Shown here in pieces: positions 1-8,444 of a DNA stretch of 56,936 nt (positions within the stretch are counted from its first letter, which is position 1; each line of letters opens with the position of its first letter). The notes beneath the pieces were generated by a model, which searched no databases, was not told the DNA's origin, and saw only the letters and a list, made by a program, of their open reading frames with translations. The position numbers were made by a program, and so were the translations under genes. The stretch is from JAAFHB01 sp037128295 (GTDB taxonomy: Bacteria; Bacteroidota; Bacteroidia; Bacteroidales; Prolixibacteraceae), in the NCBI GenBank assembly GCA_037128295.1, contig JBAXWR010000013.1, positions 1-56,936 on the forward strand. Reading direction: 5' to 3'.

Positions 1-2469
1 GTACTCACCGCCACCGCCGTCGTTCCCAACCAGCTTATCTCCTTGCTGGCTCCAGGTACCTGCAGTACGGGTAAACACCCAGCAAGCTCCTGTACCACTA
101 TTATCTTGGTATCCACCTGCAATTGCAGTGTTGCCATCGGCTGAAAGGGAAACTGAATAGCCCATATTGACATTACCTACTGTACCTGTGCCAACCAGCT
201 TACTTCCCTGCTGGCTCCAGACGTTTCCCGAACGGGTAAACACCCAAACGGCACCTTTAAAGGAATTATCATTACGCCCTCCGATTATTGCCGTATTACC
301 ATCGGCTGAAAGGGAAACTGAAGACCCTTGCTGGGTATTAACACCCACTGCACCTGTGCCAACCAGCTTACTTCCCTGCTGGCTCCAAGTTGCATCAGAA
401 CGAGTGAATACCCAAACGGCACCCTGCCCAGAATTATCATCAGGCCCTCCAACCATTGCTGTATTGCCGTCGGCTGAAAGAGCTACCGACGCGCCTTGGT
501 AGCTTGCACCTGCATATCCGGTGCCTACAAGTTTGGAACCCTGCTGGCTCCATGTGTTTCCCGAACGGGTATAGACCCATGCAGCTCCCTGACCGGCATT
601 GTCCGCATAACCTCCCACTATCGCTGTATTACCGTCGGCTGAAAGGATAACTGAATAGCCTTGACCGGCAGCTCCTACGGCCCCTGTACCAACCAGCTTA
701 TCTCCCTGTTGGGCTGAAGGGTAAGGGGTATCCGTTACCGTAAAACTGCCGGCTGCGGTTGTTGTACCGCCAGCCGTTGTTACCGATACGGAGCCTGTGG
801 CCGCGCCCGGCATCACCATGCCTACAAGGGTTGTTCCATCGTTTGATACCGGAATGGCGGTAACGCCGCCAATGGTGAAGGTGGTTGGATTTCCAAGATT
901 GGTGCCACCTATGGTTACCAGTGTACCCACCGGCCCGGTAGCCGGGGTGAAGTAGGTGATGGTGGGAGGGACGGCAGGACCATAAACCCATGCTGCACCG
1001 GTTGCCATGCTCCCGTCATTCGGATCACCAACAAGTGCCGTTGAACCATCAGCAGAGAGTGCAGCAGACAATGGATTAAAATATCCAAAACCTGCAGGAT
1101 CCAGAATTTCACTTCCGTACTGGGTCCATATACCATCCGAAAAACGATAAAACCAGGCAGCAGGCGCGGAGGAGGATAAATCATTTGCCCCCATGATTAA
1201 AGTACTTGCATCGGCAGTTACCGACAAATACTGAATAGTCATTGCTCCGCTATTTACCTGAGGGCTTCCTTGTTGCGTCCATGTGTTTCCGCTACGGGTG
1301 AATACCCAAAATTCCTGACCATAAAAATCTGCTTCGATCAGGATATTTCCATCAGCAGACAATGCAACAGCTTGTCCCTGATTGGAATATTCTAATGTTG
1401 AGCCAGTTCCTACGAGCTTGCTTCCTTGCTGTGTCCACGTATTGCCACTTCGTTTGAATACCCAAACAGCCCCCTTGCTAGTATTGTCACCGTTACCTCC
1501 CACAACGGCTGTATTGCCATCGGCTGAGATTGCAACCGCACCGCCAGTACCGGCATTGGCTGTAGCATCGCTACCAACCAGTTTATTCCCTGTTTGCGTC
1601 CAGGTACTTCCGCTGCGGTTAAAAATCCAGGCAGCTCCTGTACCGGAATTGTCCCCATTTCCTCCTAATATGGCGGTATTACCGTCGGCAGACAGAGAAA
1701 CAGACCATCCGAAACCTATATTATTATCACTTGATGATGTAGCATCGTTGGCAACCAATTTGTCCCCCTGTTGTGTCCATGTACTGCCAATGCGTGTAAA
1801 GATCCAGGCAGCGCCTGCTCCTGAATTATCATTATTCCCTCCAACGATCACTGTATTTCCGTCGGCTGAAATCGCTACAGAAAAACCCTGATTGGAATTT
1901 ATATCACCACCGGTACCCACCAGCTTGGCTCCCTGTTGTGTCCATATAGAGCCGCTTCTGGTAAAGATCCATGCAGCTCCTGCTGCCGAATCGTCATTGT
2001 TACCTCCCAATACGGCCGTATTGCCATCGGCTGATAGTGCAATGGATTGACCTGCTGATCCCCAGTCAGTAACATCATTCCCTGTCAGTTTAGCCTGCTG
2101 TGCCGACGGGCAAGGGGTTGGTGTAACCGTGAAGCTGGCACCAGCGACTTCGGTACCGCCACCTGTAGTAACCGAAACTGAGCCTGTGGCCGCACCCGGC
2201 ATCACCATGCCTACTAAGGTTGTTCCGCTGTTCGAAACTGCAATAGATGCTACGCCACCAATGGTAAAGGCGGTAGGTGATCCGAGATTGGTACCTGTGA
2301 TGGTTACCAGTGAACCCACCGGCCCGCTTGCTGGAGTGAATGAGGTGATGGTGGGCTGGGCCATTAATGAAACAGATACCTGCATAACCAGGGCAACGAT
2401 AAGTGCAGTATGCCGGAAGCCTGTAAATGGTTTCCGATAAAAAGAAGTGGAGACAAATGGATTTCTCAT
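1..2469 (-). CDS. Large secreted FG-GAP-like repeat protein with IPT/TIG domains (3' end beyond window)
   Basis: One reading frame is open without interruption from an ATG at 2469 to the left window edge (823 codons), so the C-terminus is missing. It starts with a long N-terminal signal region ending near VSLMAQ (about residue 38). An IPT/TIG domain follows (about 39-119; motif PTITSFTPASGPVGSLVTI), then seven repeats of about 50-58 residues, a second nearly identical IPT/TIG domain (about 965-715 in DNA), and at least four more repeats. Each repeat reads roughly KLVGTG...SADGNTAIVGG...GAAWVFTRSG.TW.QQG, which resembles FG-GAP_2/beta-propeller blades. Repeats 5-7 are degenerate. Such proteins are exported and act at the surface in adhesion or as scaffolds; a type IX sorting tail is expected to the left but cannot be seen. 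Substrate unknown. The gene was chosen over the many antisense ORFs because only this frame is continuous and repeat-consistent. Confidence 0.85.
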   Translation of the reverse strand, partial: MRNPFVSTSFYRKPFTGFRHTALIVALVMQVSVSLMAQPTITSFTPASGPVGSLVTITGTNLGSPTAFTIGGVASIAVSNSGTTLVGMVMPGAATGSVSVTTGGGTEVAGASFTVTPTPCPSAQQAKLTGNDVTDWGSAGQSIALSADGNTAVLGGNNDDSAAGAAWIFTRSGSIWTQQGAKLVGTGGDINSNQGFSVAISADGNTVIVGGNNDNSGAGAAWIFTRIGSTWTQQGDKLVANDATSSSDNNIGFGWSVSLSADGNTAILGGNGDNSGTGAAWIFNRSGSTWTQTGNKLVGSDATANAGTGGAVAISADGNTAVVGGNGDNTSKGAVWVFKRSGNTWTQQGSKLVGTGSTLEYSNQGQAVALSADGNILIEADFYGQEFWVFTRSGNTWTQQGSPQVNSGAMTIQYLSVTADASTLIMGANDLSSSAPAAWFYRFSDGIWTQYGSEILDPAGFGYFNPLSAALSADGSTALVGDPNDGSMATGAAWVYGPAVPPTITYFTPATGPVGTLVTIGGTNLGNPTTFTIGGVTAIPVSNDGTTLVGMVMPGAATGSVSVTTAGGTTTAAGSFTVTDTPYPSAQQGDKLVGTGAVGAAGQGYSVILSADGNTAIVGGYADNAGQGAAWVYTRSGNTWSQQGSKLVGTGYAGASYQGASVALSADGNTAMVGGPDDNSGQGAVWVFTRSDATWSQQGSKLVGTGAVGVNTQQGSSVSLSADGNTAIIGGRNDNSFKGAVWVFTRSGNVWSQQGSKLVGTGTVGNVNMGYSVSLSADGNTAIAGGYQDNSGTGACWVFTRTAGTWSQQGDKLVGNDGGGGEY

Positions 2470-2722
2470 ACAGGGTAGTATTAAATGGGCTATGAAATTT
2501 TAGTGACAATTATTTTGGTAAATGACACAAAAATTCAGCGATTGTGCAAAATATACATGTCCGGTATTTCGCCCCAAAGGTTGCGGAATTCCGGACTTCT
2601 GCATCCAGTCAATAACTTACAGCGGTTGTTGGGGTATAATGTTTTTTTGCCTGTGTAAAAAAGGATTACATGTAAAAGGAATTGGATTTCCGAAAATAGA
2701 AATTGTTTACTGAAAAACGGTG

Positions 2723-4492
2723 TTATTCTGAATAGGAGACGATAGAAGTCAGGCTGTCCTTATAACTCCGGTAGTGGGTAGGCTTAACACCTGTGAAAGA
2801 TTCAAACGTGTCGTAGAAATTCGATTTGGATCCAAACCCAGAGTTTTTGGCTATCGCCTCAATTTTATAGTGGTTGTAAGCCGGGTCCTCCATCATAGCA
2901 ATCGCAGCATCTACCCTGAAACGGTTCGTGAACGAAGGAAAGGTGTTTTCCTTGTACGCTTTAAGTGCGGCGGCAATCGCTTTTTGTGAACAGTTCAGCT
3001 TTTCGGCAATCGTTTCAACTTTCAGTTTTGGGTCGAGATAGGGTTTTTCGACCAGGTACAATTCAATAAGCTGTGATAGAAGCTGCTGGTTACCCTGTAT
3101 GGTTTCCATCTCATTAACAGTTTGTAAATCAGCATGTTTAACATTCCTTAACTGGCTCAACTGTTCGCTTTCATGCTTGTACTTATTTACCAGTTGAAGG
3201 TAGGCTATGCTTCTTTGCCTGTAAAGTTTTATGAGCCTCCAGAATAAAAAGGATATCCCCAACGTGAATAAAATGTAAAGGACAACGATCGTCATGCCGT
3301 ATCTTAGCTTTGTCTGCTGGTTGCTGAGGAGTAATTTGAGTTGGACATTTTCGGCATCTTTTTTTTCTGTTTGGTAAAGCATTTCAATATCATGTAAAGC
3401 TGACTGCTTCTCCAACTCAAGCATCGAATCGCCCTTGTCTTTGATGATTAGCGACAGGTCAAGTGCTTTTTTATAGGATTTGGTTTTTGTGTAGAGCAGC
3501 TTTAATTCGTTAAGTGTGTATAAATTTATTTTTTTATCTCCTACTGAATCGGATAGCGCAATGGCATCTGTCAGGTATTTTTCGGCAAGCGGGTAATTGC
3601 CTTGCTTGGAGTGGATTGCAGATAATCCGGTGTAGATCCTTGCGATTCCTCCAACATTCTTCTCCGATCTGCAAATTTCAAGCAGTTTGAAATATTCCAC
3701 CTTTGCTTTATCAAATTCATTTTGGTCGAAATATAAATTGGCAATGTTGTATTGGGCAATGATCTGCATCATACTGTTTTTCCCCGGCAAGGCAAGTGCA
3801 AGTGTCTTATTGTAATAGATGAAGGAACTGTCGGGGAACGACCGCCGGTAAAAAACCCCGAGGTTGATCAGGGTCGAAGCTATATTCAGCGTGTCGGCAG
3901 CCTTTACTGCACATTCAAGGGCTTTCTGGTAATAGGCCAAAGCCTCTTTTTTACTCCCCTGGGCCTTAAAATTAGTAGCAATGTTGTTACAAATCCGGCT
4001 GATTGCGGAAAAATGATCTGTATTGTCAAAACAAGCGTAGGCTTTAAAAAGGTATTGTTGCGATTTTACAATATCTCCCCTGTCACATACCAGGCTTCCA
4101 TATAAATTATAGGCCTCCCCTTTCTTTAGATTGTTTTGGCCCTTGTCGAATATTTCGACTGCTTCCCAGAGGTACTTTTCGGAAGTATAAAGATTTCCTT
4201 TGTTCAACATCAACTCCCCAAGTTTCAGGTCGATGGTTGCCTGCAACAGCGTGTCGGAGATATAAATTGCCCGTGAACGTGCTTTTTCGTAGTTTATTTT
4301 GGCAGAATCGGCATAAATAAACGCACTGTCGGGCTTTTTTTTGAGCAAAGAAGTGGCTTTGGTATTATAATCCACCAGTTTTGATCGATTTTCAGGATCG
4401 TTATTCCTGTTTGTACATGATAAATTGATAATCAATATAAAACTGATAGTCAATAATATAAGTACAGGATATACGAATCGATCTTTTTTCAT
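2723..4492 (-). CDS. Membrane-anchored TPR protein with C-terminal AraC-type HTH
   Basis: 589 residues. The N-terminus has a hydrophobic stretch (about 8-25) ending in a Cys (C26); it could be a lipoprotein signal or an anchor, although the lipobox is not canonical. Residues about 35-370 are helical tetratricopeptide-like repeats (motifs such as KKEALAYYQKALECA and AEKYLTDAIALSDSVGD). A single transmembrane segment lies at about 401-420, followed by a coiled coil. The last 95 residues form an AraC-type double helix-turn-helix (VETIAEKLNCSQKAIAAALK; IEAIAKNSGFGSKSNFYDTF). This periplasmic-TPR / TM / cytoplasmic-HTH layout is a common Bacteroidota one-component regulator. Position between two giant secreted-protein genes on the same strand suggests, but does not prove, that it controls them. 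The ligand is unknown. Confidence 0.85.
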   Translation of the reverse strand: MKKDRFVYPVLILLTISFILIINLSCTNRNNDPENRSKLVDYNTKATSLLKKKPDSAFIYADSAKINYEKARSRAIYISDTLLQATIDLKLGELMLNKGNLYTSEKYLWEAVEIFDKGQNNLKKGEAYNLYGSLVCDRGDIVKSQQYLFKAYACFDNTDHFSAISRICNNIATNFKAQGSKKEALAYYQKALECAVKAADTLNIASTLINLGVFYRRSFPDSSFIYYNKTLALALPGKNSMMQIIAQYNIANLYFDQNEFDKAKVEYFKLLEICRSEKNVGGIARIYTGLSAIHSKQGNYPLAEKYLTDAIALSDSVGDKKINLYTLNELKLLYTKTKSYKKALDLSLIIKDKGDSMLELEKQSALHDIEMLYQTEKKDAENVQLKLLLSNQQTKLRYGMTIVVLYILFTLGISFLFWRLIKLYRQRSIAYLQLVNKYKHESEQLSQLRNVKHADLQTVNEMETIQGNQQLLSQLIELYLVEKPYLDPKLKVETIAEKLNCSQKAIAAALKAYKENTFPSFTNRFRVDAAIAMMEDPAYNHYKIEAIAKNSGFGSKSNFYDTFESFTGVKPTHYRSYKDSLTSIVSYSE

Positions 4493-4572
4493 CAGCCAAA
4501 TTCACAAAATAATTTCCGTCTGTAAAGATAAGGAAGAAAAGATGAATGGGAAAACAAAGATTTATCCTGCAA

Positions 4573-4593
4573 TTCTCCCATTCACTCCCTCTC
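4573..4593. repeat. Left copy of a 21-bp perfect inverted repeat flanking the GLUG gene
   Basis: The stretch TTCTCCCATTCACTCCC plus CTC is the exact reverse complement of 8386-8406, 3.8 kb away. The gene at 4598-8215 lies between the two copies. Its stop codon is only four bases from this arm. The sequence belongs to the pyrimidine/purine-biased low-complexity repeats seen elsewhere in the window. Confidence 0.8.
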
Positions 4594-4597
4594 TCCA

Positions 4598-7500
4598 TCA
4601 TTTCCGGACCATGATCTTAATTGTCTGTGGCGTACCTTTATCGTTAACGTTCAGCAAGTAAACACCGCTGCTGAGGTTTGGGAGACCAATGATATTCAAA
4701 TTTCCACTTTCCAATTTCTTCGTTAGTACCACCTGTCCCAAACCATTGAACAACGTAGCAATTGCACCATCGCCAAGGTCTCCAAAGACATGGATTTCGG
4801 TATTGCCTTTGACATAGGCAGTTAGCCTACCTTGCAAAACCTGGTCTTCCAAACCGCTGATGATATCACCCGTATGAAGGAAGAACCTTCCTGTCCCGGC
4901 AGTATTGGCTTCAACAGTTGTTTTGTAGCTGTTTTTGGAAAGATCTGTGAATGTATTGGTTAGATTGTCTTCCAAAATAACCTTGCAAGTTGGGTCAAGT
5001 TGGACGGTTTGGACAGAGAAGACGATTTCGCCACCGGCTTTTGAATCAAGTCCGATCGGGACAACCAAAGTATTGTATTGGTCGGTCGGAAGGCACTGCA
5101 ACTGGAACTCTATGCCATTGTCTTCGACCAGCTTTGTACACAGGTTCAGCGGCTGTTCCGATTTGAAGATCCCGGCATCGTAACCCACGTCCAATCCACG
5201 GGTAGTCCCATCTATAAATTTGATGTCGGTCGAACTGACTGTAGCATTGTTTGTTGCAATAAGTTTAATCGTCGGATAGGGCGCAATGGCTGACTTATAG
5301 GCTGCAGTGCCCTGATGGACCTGCATTTGCGGCGTAAAGCTTACCGACGCTTTTCCGGCAGCCACTTTCATAAAGAAACCTTGTCCCACCTGGGCATAGC
5401 TGATCCCACCTGCAAGATTGGTAATGTCGTACTTTTTGTCAACATCGTTCCAGATATACGCACCCGTACTGTTTGGGTCGAGGTTCCCAAGGTTGATGTC
5501 GATAAAATTGTCACCGCCCGATTCGGTACCTGCCAATGTATTGATGTTGATTCCCGATGGATAAGGGTTACCAATGCAGTTCCAGCCCTCACTTGCCACA
5601 ACGTTGACCGGTCCTGCATTGATCGAACCTTTAAAGGTAATGGTCAGTCCTTGGTCGGCAATGGTCCTGACCAGATACCCTTTCCCGATCCCAAGGTCAC
5701 TAGTTCCAACAATGGCTTTGGTAAAATAGGGGTTCCATTTGATCCCGGGGGTATTGTAATCCATCATCCCATAAGTGGCGGGTGTGATCGGATCCGTTAC
5801 CGGGACACCAATAACCGGGATATCTGTGTTCAGGTCGATAAAATCGGCTATTTTCCCGATGGCAGGGGCAGAAAGCATGTGCCATTTATCGATTGACATG
5901 TACCGTTGGACAGTTGCCGGTGCAGAAGTACTTCCCAAAATCTTCAAAGAACCGGTTCCGTTTGTAAAGTCAGAAAGTATTTTCAACCCGGTGACATCGG
6001 CATTGTTGACCAGGTTCCCATTTACGGTAAGTGCTTTGCCTGCGTTGATTGTCAAAACGGCGCCTGCGTCAATTGTAAGGTTTTTGCAAACCGCAGGGGT
6101 GGCAGACAGCTCATCGACAATCGGGTTGTTGGTTTTAAGGGGAATGGTAATATCCTCCAAAGCAATCGGTACGGAACTGTTGCTCCAGTTGCCTGGATTG
6201 TTCCATTTACTATCAGCGGTTCCGTCCCAGGTATTGAGTGAGTGTTCCATTGTCAGATAGGGATAGCCATTATTAAATAGGCCATTGATCCGCCAGACAG
6301 GCACATTTGCAAAATCCCAAACGGCATCCGTAAACGTGCTTTTCGTTTTCATATCTGTTGTTGTCATGCCTGTACCACCGATAAAACCATTCGTTGTACC
6401 TGCAAGGTCTTTGTCCCAGAACGAGTTGGTGATTGTAATTCCTGTAAAGGTATAACCATCCTGTCCATACAAGCCTCCATTACCTAATGTGCCTGTGAGT
6501 ATATTGGCTGCATAACAATTTGTGAGCGTAAACCCCATTGTAAAGTCAATTGCAGCAGGATCTCCAAAACCCGATGAACTGAAATCCACTCCACCAATAA
6601 AACCACCTACCTGGTAGCCGCTTACCGATCCCCTTGCATAGCAATCGGTAAAGCTGCTATTAGTTTGCACAGTGCCTGCAAATCCTCCTAAATGTGTCAT
6701 CATTTCAGTGCCGTAAGAGTCACTACCAGTCATCGCTACATAGGCACTGCAGTTTGCAAAAGTACTGCCTTCAGAATAACCAACAAACCCACCTGATACT
6801 AAAACCGCATTTACTTCACCTTCTACATGACAATTGCTAAAGTCGGATGATATCGCCTCGCCAACAAGGCCACCTATAAAATAATCACCGGATATTTGAA
6901 CATTTGTTAAATGGATATTTTTTAACGTGGTACCAAATGTTATACCGAATAAACCCGTTGGGACAGAAAAATCCACTAAATTTTGATATAACTTGTCGAT
7001 TGTAAAATTCTGCCCATCGTATGTGCCGGCAAAAGCAGTAAAACTATCGCCGATAGGATTTAACACAACACTTTGAGCAGAAGGCATTGTGGCACTTGCA
7101 TCAATATTGGCGGTCTGGATAAAACTTTTATCCCATTGATCCCAAAATTGTGAGAGGAGTACCAATTGGTTTAGATTTGCGATTTGAAACGGTGATTCCG
7201 CCGTACCCATGCCTCCCCCAAAAGTTGGGAGTCGCAAATTTATAATAGGATAATTGGAAGCGGTAATGGCCCAAAAGATATCGAAATTCCAGGCTGTGTC
7301 GGTAAACGTGCTTTGTGTATGCATTTCTGTGGTGGTTTTTCCTGCGCCGCCCGCACTGTTGGCTTGCAGTGATGTTTCTGTGTCCCAAAACGAATTGATT
7401 ACTGTACCTTGGTTGTATCCAACCAAACCACCCTGCGTCGTTGAAGTTCCACCAATTACCTGTCCCACCGAATAGCAATTTTCGATTGAATTTGTCGTAG

Positions 7501-8215
7501 CCATATTGCCGACCAAACCGCCAATGTAATTATTTCCTAGATGACCATCAACATTACCAAGTGCAAAACAGTTTGTAATGCGCATATCGCCACCAACAAA
7601 TTCCCCTACCAAACCTCCAATGCTTTGATAACCCGACGAAGAAAAACGCACAGTAACATCGGCTGAGGAAGCAGACAGGTTTCCCGATAATTGCCCCACG
7701 AGGCCACCTGTGCTTCCTAGGCCGGACACTGTTCCTGAAGCATGGCAATTGCTTATCCTGCTCATTGAAGCTCCTGCGATTGTACCAGTGCCTTGTCCCC
7801 CTGTTACATTTGCGGCAACTAACCTCAGGTTTTTGATTTTTCCATATGAATAGCCGAATAAACCCACATAAGCTGTTGCCGGCCTGTTGATAAAGAGATT
7901 GGAAATCGTTTTATCGTTACCGTCATATGTGGCGTCAAATGTAATAGAGAGCGATGGGCCAATTGGGTTAAACCCTTTACCGCTATCCCAGCCTGTAGTT
8001 GCGGCAGCATCAATATCGGCAGTCTGTATAAAAAAAGTACCCGAAACCCAAACACCGGGGGTTTGCGACAGCCAATAGAGGTTGTCGAGGGTGGAGATCT
8101 GGTAAGGGTCGGCAGAAGTGCCATCGCCCAATGCGGGAGGAGTTGCTGTTTGTGCCTTCAGATTCACCACAATTACAATTCCCATGATGAACAACATCGC
8201 GATTTTTCTATTCAT
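4598..8215 (-). CDS. Giant secreted GLUG-repeat protein with type IX secretion C-terminal tail
   Basis: 1205 residues. A signal peptide (MNRKIAMLFIMGIVIVVNLKAQ) is followed by two homologous modules, each opening with a G.GT...P(Y/F)QI..L..L..LSQ segment (about residues 30 and 330). Each carries several GLUG motifs (GGLVG / NCYA.G.V.G) forming a parallel beta-helix. Around residue 660 a WDGTADSKWNNPGNW segment begins a second beta-rich region. The last 80 residues end in GLPNLSSGVYLLNVND...IKIMVRK, a type A Por secretion-system sorting domain that directs export by T9SS and attachment or release at the surface. GLUG proteins are generally adhesin-like; the target here is unknown. A -33/-7 promoter-like pair lies upstream (8240-8272), and inverted 21-bp repeats flank the gene. 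Confidence 0.9.
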   Translation of the reverse strand: MNRKIAMLFIMGIVIVVNLKAQTATPPALGDGTSADPYQISTLDNLYWLSQTPGVWVSGTFFIQTADIDAAATTGWDSGKGFNPIGPSLSITFDATYDGNDKTISNLFINRPATAYVGLFGYSYGKIKNLRLVAANVTGGQGTGTIAGASMSRISNCHASGTVSGLGSTGGLVGQLSGNLSASSADVTVRFSSSGYQSIGGLVGEFVGGDMRITNCFALGNVDGHLGNNYIGGLVGNMATTNSIENCYSVGQVIGGTSTTQGGLVGYNQGTVINSFWDTETSLQANSAGGAGKTTTEMHTQSTFTDTAWNFDIFWAITASNYPIINLRLPTFGGGMGTAESPFQIANLNQLVLLSQFWDQWDKSFIQTANIDASATMPSAQSVVLNPIGDSFTAFAGTYDGQNFTIDKLYQNLVDFSVPTGLFGITFGTTLKNIHLTNVQISGDYFIGGLVGEAISSDFSNCHVEGEVNAVLVSGGFVGYSEGSTFANCSAYVAMTGSDSYGTEMMTHLGGFAGTVQTNSSFTDCYARGSVSGYQVGGFIGGVDFSSSGFGDPAAIDFTMGFTLTNCYAANILTGTLGNGGLYGQDGYTFTGITITNSFWDKDLAGTTNGFIGGTGMTTTDMKTKSTFTDAVWDFANVPVWRINGLFNNGYPYLTMEHSLNTWDGTADSKWNNPGNWSNSSVPIALEDITIPLKTNNPIVDELSATPAVCKNLTIDAGAVLTINAGKALTVNGNLVNNADVTGLKILSDFTNGTGSLKILGSTSAPATVQRYMSIDKWHMLSAPAIGKIADFIDLNTDIPVIGVPVTDPITPATYGMMDYNTPGIKWNPYFTKAIVGTSDLGIGKGYLVRTIADQGLTITFKGSINAGPVNVVASEGWNCIGNPYPSGININTLAGTESGGDNFIDINLGNLDPNSTGAYIWNDVDKKYDITNLAGGISYAQVGQGFFMKVAAGKASVSFTPQMQVHQGTAAYKSAIAPYPTIKLIATNNATVSSTDIKFIDGTTRGLDVGYDAGIFKSEQPLNLCTKLVEDNGIEFQLQCLPTDQYNTLVVPIGLDSKAGGEIVFSVQTVQLDPTCKVILEDNLTNTFTDLSKNSYKTTVEANTAGTGRFFLHTGDIISGLEDQVLQGRLTAYVKGNTEIHVFGDLGDGAIATLFNGLGQVVLTKKLESGNLNIIGLPNLSSGVYLLNVNDKGTPQTIKIMVRK

Positions 8216-8239
8216 TTTTGATGAAATAAAATTAGGCTA

Positions 8240-8272
8240 CAATGATATAATAAAAAAACAGGTCTTTTCAAA
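8240..8272 (-). promoter_or_regulatory. Candidate Bacteroidota promoter of the GLUG gene
   Basis: On the minus strand TTTG (8269-8272) is separated by 21 bases from TATCATTG (8240-8247). This matches the Bacteroidota housekeeping pattern TTTG-N19-21-TAnnTTTG with one mismatch in the -7 box. The predicted start site would lie about 20 bases before the ATG at 8215. Confidence 0.5.
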
Positions 8273-8315
8273 CAAAAACGTTAGCAATATGGTAGCAGTG
8301 GAGAAGGAAAAGGGG

Positions 8316-8378
8316 CTTCGACTCCGCTCAGCCACCGAAGGCTTCGGCTCCGCTCAGCTACCATCGCTCAGCCACCGG
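8316..8378. repeat. Short tandem repeat CTTCGRCTCCGCTCAGC
   Basis: Two imperfect copies of CTTCGRCTCCGCTCAGCYACC (8316-8341, 8342-8363) and a shorter third (TCGCTCAGCCACCGG, 8364-8378) lie between purine-rich tracts in the gap between the GLUG gene and the restriction enzyme gene. No ORF of interest covers them. They look like a dispersed intergenic repeat. Confidence 0.6.
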
Positions 8379-8385
8379 AGAAGGG

Positions 8386-8406
8386 GAGAGGGAGTGAATG
8401 GGAGAA
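8386..8406. repeat. Right copy of the 21-bp inverted repeat flanking the GLUG gene
   Basis: Exact reverse complement of 4573-4593. It sits within a purine-rich tract (GGAGAAGGGGAGAGGGAGTG) about 170 bases upstream of the GLUG start codon and 39 bases from the stop of the restriction enzyme gene. Confidence 0.8.
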
Positions 8407-8444
8407 AATGGAAATGATCAAATTTGAAAGGAAGCAGCGTGAGG

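Noticed and set aside
167..2440. Several plus-strand and other-frame ORFs inside the FG-GAP/IPT region
   Set aside because: They are shadows of the continuous minus-strand frame; their proline-rich products only mirror the DNA repeats.
2470..2722. Possible small plus-strand gene at 2522-2713
   Set aside because: The Cys-rich product has no recognisable features and lies between two minus-strand genes; likely chance.
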